A model generated the notes under the pieces. That model saw only the letters and a program-made list of their open reading frames with translations. It was not told the DNA's origin and searched no databases. The position numbers and the translations under genes were made by a program. Shown one piece after another: positions 59,602-64,000 of a stretch of DNA of 64,000 nucleotides. The stretch covers positions 62,001 to 126,000 of the forward strand of contig NZ_JAJBQV010000001.1 of the NCBI RefSeq assembly GCF_020539865.1, given 5' to 3'. Position 1 is the first letter of the stretch. The number at the start of each line of letters is the position of its first letter. Source of the DNA: Megasphaera elsdenii. Its GTDB lineage: Bacteria > Bacillota > Negativicutes > Veillonellales > Megasphaeraceae.

Positions 59602-62490
59602 ATGCGGACACTCGCAATCGACCTGGAGACATACTCCAGCAACGATATAAAGTACAGCGTCTATAAATACGCGGAAGCACCGGACTTCGAAATCCTGCTG
59701 TTCGCCTACGCCTTCGACGACGACCCCGTGCGAGTCGTCGACCTGGCGCAGGGCGAAACGCTCCCGGACGACGTCAAGATGGCGCTGTATGACAAAGACG
59801 TACTAAAGACAGCCTTCAATGCAAATTTTGAAATAAACTGTCTTAAGAAATATTTCCCGGACCTGCCGGAAGAACAGTGGGAATGCGACCGCATCCTCTC
59901 ACTGTATAACTCCTATCCGCCGCACCTGGCCGCCGTGGCCAAGGCCATGCATTTTGATGAAGACCGTCAGAAGGACACGCGCGGCAAGGCGCTCATCCGC
60001 TACTTCTGCCTGCCCTGCAAGCCGACAAAGGCCAACGGCGGCCGGACCCGCAACGTCCCGAAAGACGCGCCGGACAAATGGGCCATCTTTAAAGAGTACA
60101 ACCGTCAGGACGTCGTCGTCGAACGGGCTATCCGGGATAAACTCGTAAATCTCCGGCCGCCGGACTTTGAGCACGAAAACTGGATTATCGACCAGGCCAT
60201 CAACCGCAACGGCATCATGATCAATCAGACGCTGGTCGACAACGCCATCCGGCTCTCCGGCGAGTACCGGGAGAAACTGCTGGCCCGGGCCACGGAAATC
60301 ACGGGCCTCGACAACCCGAACAGCCCGCTACAAGTCAAGGGCTGGCTGGAAGGACGCCTCGGCCGGACCGTCGACAGCCTATCGAAAGCAGCCGTTGCGG
60401 ACCTCTTAGCTGAAGACATCCCGGGCGACGTCCGGGAGATGCTCAGCATCCGGCAGAAGATCAGCAAATCGAGCATCAAGAAATATGATGCTATGCGCCT
60501 GGCGGCCTGCAAAGACAACCGCATCCGCGGCATGTTCCAGTTCTACGGGGCGGCCCGTACCGGCCGCTTCGCCGGGCGCATCGTACAGCTGCAAAACCTG
60601 CCTCGGAACTCCATGCCCGACTTGGATCTGGCCCGGAATATGGTTCTTGATGGCGACCTGGAAACGCTGGAGATGTGCTACGACGACGTCCAGGACGTAC
60701 TTTCCCAGCTCATCCGCACGGCACTGGAAGCGCCGCCGGGCAAGCGTTTCATTGTGGCCGACTTCTCGGCCATCGAAGCTCGCGTCATCGCCTGGCTGGC
60801 CGGAGAAAAATGGGAAATGAAAGCCTTTGCCGATGGGAAGGACATCTACTGCGCGACGGCCAGCGCCATGTTCGGCGTCCCCGTTGTCAAGCACGGCGTG
60901 AACGGCGAGCTGAGGCAGAAAGGCAAAGTCGCTGTTTTAGCTTGTTTAGCCGAAGGGCAGCTGGTATTAACTGATAAAGGTTTAATACCTATCGAAAAAG
61001 TAACTAAAGATATGAAAGTCTGGGACGGTCAGCAATTCGTTCATCATGATGGAGTTATTTATAAAGGTGAAAGAAAGGTGATTACCTATGAAGGACTCAC
61101 AGCAACACCAGATCATCTCGTATGGATTGAAGGGAACGATAGGCCAGTACACTTTATCGAAGCCGCCCAAAGCGGAGCGCATTTGCTACGATCAGGCTTT
61201 GATAGGACGCCAATACGGGTGGGCAAAAATAATTTCTCCAGAAAAAAGATATGTTGGCAAGCGACACCGCCCGTATGTATTAACACAATGCACCGGTTGC
61301 GGCAGAGTACAATGGACTCTTTTGTACAATCTTACAAGCGGTCGGTCAAAGGGCTGTCAGCATTGCTCGCAGCCCAGGCGGGTACCGTTATGGTTATACC
61401 AGAGAATCATGTGGGAAAAACAGCGCTGCGAAAACCAAAAAAATACTCATTACAAAGACTACGGTGGGCGGGGAATAAAGTTCAAGTTTCCATCCGTGTT
61501 GGCCGCCGGATTATGGGTAATGCAAAACCTTGGGATTCCAGAGAACAAAAAATTGGAACTGGATCGCGTCGACAACAACGGCAATTACGAGCCTGGGAAT
61601 CTGCGTTGGGTAACCCGAAGTCAAAATTGTTTAAATCAGAGAAAAACTGTATTAACAGAATTTCAGCAAGAATATTGGCCCTATGCAAAAAAGACAGTAC
61701 TAAACAAATTGTCAGCGGGAGAAACCAGGGAACAAATCATCCAGGATGCGCAGAAAGCGGTACGCGAAAAGCGAAAGAACTGGCGCGGCATACAAAGACG
61801 GCTCGCGTCTATGACATTAAAGATGCCGGACCAAATCACCGTTTTACCGTATCGGGGAAACTCGTCCACAACTGCGGATATGGCGGCGGCATCGGGGCCT
61901 TGAAGGCCATGGGCGCTGATAAGATGGGGCTCACTGATGACGAACTCCAAACCGTCGTCCGCAAATGGCGCGAAGCGTCGCCTCACATCGTAAAGCTCTG
62001 GGCCGACGTAGAGAACGCCGCGATGAACGCCGTATCGGGCATCCCGACGACAATCAAACAGAAAAACCTGCACTTCCATGTCGAAGACGACGCGCTATAC
62101 ATCGAGCTCCCATCGGGCCGGCATCTCGTATACCTTCACCCACACTTGGGTAAGAACCGCTTCGGCAGCGACGCCATCCTCTATACCGGCCTGGGCGGAA
62201 GCAAGACGACTGCCGGCCGATGGGGAACACTGGAAACATATGGTGGAAAATTATCGGAAAATTTGGTACAAGCAATTGCACGCGACTGCCTCTGCGCCGC
62301 GATGAAGCGATTGACCGACGCAGGCTATAAGATCTGCGCCCACATCCACGATGAAGTCATCCTGGAGATGCCGGAGGGCAGGGGGAGCCTGGACGATGCC
62401 GTCCGCATCATGTGCCAGAATGAGTCGTGGAACGAAGGCCTCGTCATGAACGCCGACGGCTTCGAGGCGAAGTACTACCAGAAAGATTAG
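59602..62490 (+). CDS. polA: Phage family A DNA polymerase containing an intein
   Basis: 962 codons, of which 310 are intein; the exteins add up to 652 residues, normal for phage family A polymerases. 3'-5' exonuclease motifs: DLET near residue 7, NANFEINCL and the YNRQDVVVERAI motif. Polymerase motif A is DFSAIEARVIAWLAGE, motif B is LRQKGKVAVLACGYGGG after removal of the intein, and motif C is HIHDEVILEMPE. The intein splits motif B between Ala447 and Cys758, so the enzyme cannot work unless the intein splices. GAGCTGACGAT lies before the ATG. Replicates the phage genome together with DUF2815 and the helicase. Confidence 0.95.
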   Translation: MRTLAIDLETYSSNDIKYSVYKYAEAPDFEILLFAYAFDDDPVRVVDLAQGETLPDDVKMALYDKDVLKTAFNANFEINCLKKYFPDLPEEQWECDRILSLYNSYPPHLAAVAKAMHFDEDRQKDTRGKALIRYFCLPCKPTKANGGRTRNVPKDAPDKWAIFKEYNRQDVVVERAIRDKLVNLRPPDFEHENWIIDQAINRNGIMINQTLVDNAIRLSGEYREKLLARATEITGLDNPNSPLQVKGWLEGRLGRTVDSLSKAAVADLLAEDIPGDVREMLSIRQKISKSSIKKYDAMRLAACKDNRIRGMFQFYGAARTGRFAGRIVQLQNLPRNSMPDLDLARNMVLDGDLETLEMCYDDVQDVLSQLIRTALEAPPGKRFIVADFSAIEARVIAWLAGEKWEMKAFADGKDIYCATASAMFGVPVVKHGVNGELRQKGKVAVLACLAEGQLVLTDKGLIPIEKVTKDMKVWDGQQFVHHDGVIYKGERKVITYEGLTATPDHLVWIEGNDRPVHFIEAAQSGAHLLRSGFDRTPIRVGKNNFSRKKICWQATPPVCINTMHRLRQSTMDSFVQSYKRSVKGLSALLAAQAGTVMVIPENHVGKTALRKPKKYSLQRLRWAGNKVQVSIRVGRRIMGNAKPWDSREQKIGTGSRRQQRQLRAWESALGNPKSKLFKSEKNCINRISARILALCKKDSTKQIVSGRNQGTNHPGCAESGTRKAKELARHTKTARVYDIKDAGPNHRFTVSGKLVHNCGYGGGIGALKAMGADKMGLTDDELQTVVRKWREASPHIVKLWADVENAAMNAVSGIPTTIKQKNLHFHVEDDALYIELPSGRHLVYLHPHLGKNRFGSDAILYTGLGGSKTTAGRWGTLETYGGKLSENLVQAIARDCLCAAMKRLTDAGYKICAHIHDEVILEMPEGRGSLDDAVRIMCQNESWNEGLVMNADGFEAKYYQKD
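60943..61872 (+). other. Intein in polymerase motif B
   Basis: 310 codons (residues 448-757 of the precursor). Block A starts with the nucleophile Cys448 (CLAEGQLVLTDKGLIPIEKV). Block B is GLTATPDHLVW with TxxH His505. Block F is TARVYDIKDAGPNHRFTVSG, and block G is VSGKLVHN followed by Cys758 as first C-extein residue. All residues needed for class 1 splicing are present. Between the two Hint halves lie about 190 residues with no recognised domain, rich in Arg, Lys, Ser and Gln; this stretch is the out-of-frame reading of an HNH gene (61088-61903). The frame has no stop. Confidence 0.93.
61088..61903 (+). CDS. HNH homing-endonuclease-like protein encoded in the +1 frame of the intein
   Basis: 271 codons, wholly inside the polymerase gene in another frame. 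AAAGGTG lies 7 bases before the ATG. The first ~28 residues are a by-product of intein block B. Then: two CxxC pairs (Cys68-Cys71 and Cys90-Cys93) of a zinc ribbon; a helix VPLWLYQRIMWEKQRCEN; the HNH core with YKDYGGRGIKF (residues 122-131) and LELDRVDNNGNYEPGNLRWV (157-175), the pattern of HNH enzymes found in introns and inteins. A Lys/Arg-rich tail of about 90 residues follows. The stop lies 31 bases into the C-extein. Not an accidental frame: the motif order and spacing are those of the family. Confidence 0.82.
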   Translation: MKDSQQHQIISYGLKGTIGQYTLSKPPKAERICYDQALIGRQYGWAKIISPEKRYVGKRHRPYVLTQCTGCGRVQWTLLYNLTSGRSKGCQHCSQPRRVPLWLYQRIMWEKQRCENQKNTHYKDYGGRGIKFKFPSVLAAGLWVMQNLGIPENKKLELDRVDNNGNYEPGNLRWVTRSQNCLNQRKTVLTEFQQEYWPYAKKTVLNKLSAGETREQIIQDAQKAVREKRKNWRGIQRRLASMTLKMPDQITVLPYRGNSSTTADMAAASGP

Positions 62491-62501
62491 GAGGTGAGAA
62501 C

Positions 62502-63599
62502 ATGCAGCTGAACGAGAAACAGCAGCTGGCTATAAACATGGCTTCTGACTGGTACGCAAAGCAAAACACGCAGATCTTCAAGATGGCTGGATATGCCGGC
62601 ACCGGGAAAACCTCTGTTGCCACAACGATTGCCCGGGCGCTTGAAGCCGATGACAACATCCTCTTCTGCGCCTTTACCGGCAAAGCGGCCTGTGTCATGC
62701 GCCAGAAAGGGATGCCTGGACAAACAATCCATTCAGCTATCTATGACTACGAGACGGTAACGGACCCGCAAACGGGCAAGAAACGCATCGTGCATCACCT
62801 TAAGCCGTATCTTCAGTATAAGCTCATCGTCGTCGATGAGGCGTCCATGGTCGGCACGGAGGTCGCGAAAGACCTGCTGAGCTTCCAGATCCCCATCCTG
62901 GCCATTGGCGACCCGGGACAACTCCCGCCGGTCGGCGACCGATACTCCGACCTTTTACGGGGCCCGGACATCATACTCGATGAGATCATGAGGCAGGATG
63001 GCGGCAACCGCATCCCGCTCTTCGCGCAGCAGCTCCGTAAAGGCTGGTCACCGACTGGAGAGACCATCGCACCGGGCCCGGACCTCGTTGTACTGCGACG
63101 TGATCAGTTCCTGCGTAACTTCAAGACGCTGCTTACGCATGCCAGCCAGCTCATTTGCGCAACTAACCGCAACCGACAGACCTTCAACGCCTGGGCCCGG
63201 AAGCTGCTTGGCCGAAAGGGGATGCTCACGGAAGGCGAAAAAATCGTCCGCAAGAAAAACGCCTGGGACGAATGTACGTTCTCGAACTTGGGCCTTTTGA
63301 GCCTGGTAAATGGCATGACCGGACAGGCAAAAAATGTTAAAGATATCGGCCAGGGCATGGCGCTGTTCGACTTCGTACCGGAGTGTGCGCCGGACGCAAC
63401 CTTTAAAGACCTTGGGTACCGTAAATTCGAGTACGCTTACACCATCACGTGCCATGCGGCCCAGGGCTCAGAATGGCCCTACGTCGTCGTGTATGACGAT
63501 TCATGGGCCGACCCGCAGAACCCGAAGTTCCGCGCCGCCTGGCGCTACACGGCGGCCACGCGGGCGAAATCAAAACTCGTATGGGTCACGAACCGATAA
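62502..63599 (+). CDS. Dda/RecD-like AAA helicase
   Basis: 365 residues. Walker A GYAGTGKTSVA near residue 30, Walker B VVDEAS followed by GDPGQLPPVGD, motif IV to VI elements LICATNRNRQTFNAW and TCHAAQGSEWPYVVVYDDSW and TAATRAKSKLVWV. Superfamily 1B 5'-3' helicase as in T4 Dda. I take the ATG at 62502, 7 bases after GGAGGTG. Works beside the polymerase at the fork. Confidence 0.9.
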   Translation: MQLNEKQQLAINMASDWYAKQNTQIFKMAGYAGTGKTSVATTIARALEADDNILFCAFTGKAACVMRQKGMPGQTIHSAIYDYETVTDPQTGKKRIVHHLKPYLQYKLIVVDEASMVGTEVAKDLLSFQIPILAIGDPGQLPPVGDRYSDLLRGPDIILDEIMRQDGGNRIPLFAQQLRKGWSPTGETIAPGPDLVVLRRDQFLRNFKTLLTHASQLICATNRNRQTFNAWARKLLGRKGMLTEGEKIVRKKNAWDECTFSNLGLLSLVNGMTGQAKNVKDIGQGMALFDFVPECAPDATFKDLGYRKFEYAYTITCHAAQGSEWPYVVVYDDSWADPQNPKFRAAWRYTAATRAKSKLVWVTNR

Positions 63600-63617
63600 A
63601 GAAAGGAGCTGAAGAGG

Positions 63618-63887
63618 ATGTTAGAAAGAGATATTTATTTCGACGCCAACGGGCGGCCCTATTTTCCCACGAGTTTCGACATCAAGAAAGCGGAACGCGT
63701 CATGGGGAATTACATGAGGCACTTCTCAAACTCACGCTTTACCTTTGCCGAGGTCGCATCCTTGCTGATTCTTGCAGGCACGGGGTACGACGGTGGTACG
63801 TCGGCTTATCATCTGTGCTTTGTGCTGGGCGTAGACGGCGGCGACCGGGCCACGCTCAAAAGGTGGAAAGCGAGGGTAAAGCCATGA
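63618..63887 (+). CDS. Small phage protein of unknown function
   Basis: 89 residues. AAAGGAGCTG precedes the ATG. Hydrophobic middle (FTFAEVASLLILAGTGYDGG). Overlaps the next start by 4 bases. No family recognised. Confidence 0.6.
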   Translation: MLERDIYFDANGRPYFPTSFDIKKAERVMGNYMRHFSNSRFTFAEVASLLILAGTGYDGGTSAYHLCFVLGVDGGDRATLKRWKARVKP

Positions 63888-64000
63888 AATTTGGAAAATT
63901 TACGCCGTGGAACGAATGGGCGAAAGCCTCTGAATTCCACTTTGGGAATGGCTACGGGGGCGTAGTCATCCGCGGCCCGCAAGGGCTGTATGAACTGGAG
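63884..64000 (+). CDS. Phage gene, 3' end outside window
   Basis: ATG at 63884 inside the end of the previous gene opens a frame that is still open at the edge: KFGKFTPWNEWAKASEFHFGNGYGG. Only 39 residues can be seen, so I make no family call. Confidence 0.6.
   Translation, partial: MKFGKFTPWNEWAKASEFHFGNGYGGVVIRGPQGLYELE

Larger units (their letters stand above)
48800..64000. mobile_element. Prophage, left part (right end outside window)
   Basis: Order from the left: leftward integrase, zinc-ribbon membrane protein, two secreted proteins, ImmA-like protease, repressor; then rightward Cro-like gene, antirepressor, many small early genes, HNH nuclease and the replication module. This is the usual order of a temperate siphophage. 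No packaging, capsid or lysis genes are in view. The left bound is approximate. Confidence 0.88.

Noticed and set aside
60943-61872. Sequencing error or a frameshift pair that hides an in-frame HNH domain in the intein
   Set aside because: The pol frame is open across the whole intein and the +1 frame is open across the whole HNH protein with its own start signal. Two exactly compensating errors would be needed, and they would not explain why both frames lack stops over the same stretch. Still worth checking against reads.

Overview
The window looks like chromosome of an anaerobic Negativicute close to Megasphaera. This is inference from the gene set (propionate-type CoA-transferase, class II fumarase, many Old Yellow Enzyme and aldo/keto reductase genes), the GC-rich third codon positions and the intergenic repeats; there is no rRNA gene in the window to prove it. 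I found no tRNA, rRNA or CRISPR array.

Layout. 1-7.8 kb: the end of a CoA-transferase, fumC, an exported VWA protein, a MarR regulator with a textbook promoter/operator and a membrane protein, then a LysR regulator facing a broken and an intact aldo/keto reductase. 7.9-14.8 kb: three transcription units that start at near-identical MerR-type promoters (19-bp spacer with a palindrome inside). They carry exported alpha/beta hydrolases, an exported carboxymuconolactone-decarboxylase-like protein, a lipoprotein flavodoxin and FMN reductases; a MerR gene lies beside the third promoter. 14.8-16.7 kb: an IS4-type insertion sequence. 16.9-23.7 kb: a sugar locus (isomerase, xylulokinase-type kinase, transporter with an amber codon, DUF4867 protein, LacI regulator) with two LacI-like operators. 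23.8-31.5 kb: an AT-rich toxin/antitoxin pair, reductases, a LysR gene split by an IS200-type element, a Mn2+-riboswitch-controlled TerC gene and a dead LysE exporter. 31.6-40.9 kb: a frameshifted MocR regulator, an Old Yellow Enzyme with a YfcE-like phosphodiesterase, pabA-pabB-pabC, a nitrilase and a heavily deleted RND efflux operon. 41-48.3 kb: a structured leader-like block, a broken repeat protein, an orphan integrase and several metabolic genes.

From about 48.8 kb to the end lies the left part of a prophage: integrase, secreted-protein genes, an ImmA/ImmR-like lysogeny pair, a divergent Cro-like gene with four copies of one operator, then a long rightward early operon ending in a replication module (DUF2800, DUF2815, family A DNA polymerase, helicase). 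The prophage runs off the right edge, so its structural genes are not seen.

The most striking object is in the DNA polymerase. A 310-codon intein interrupts motif B, and the middle of the intein is also read in the +1 frame as a complete HNH homing-endonuclease-like protein with its own ribosome binding site. The splicing element and its presumed mobility enzyme appear to share the same DNA in two frames instead of being fused in one. Gene decay is also frequent: I count at least eight broken genes, and all four point nonsense lesions are TAG.
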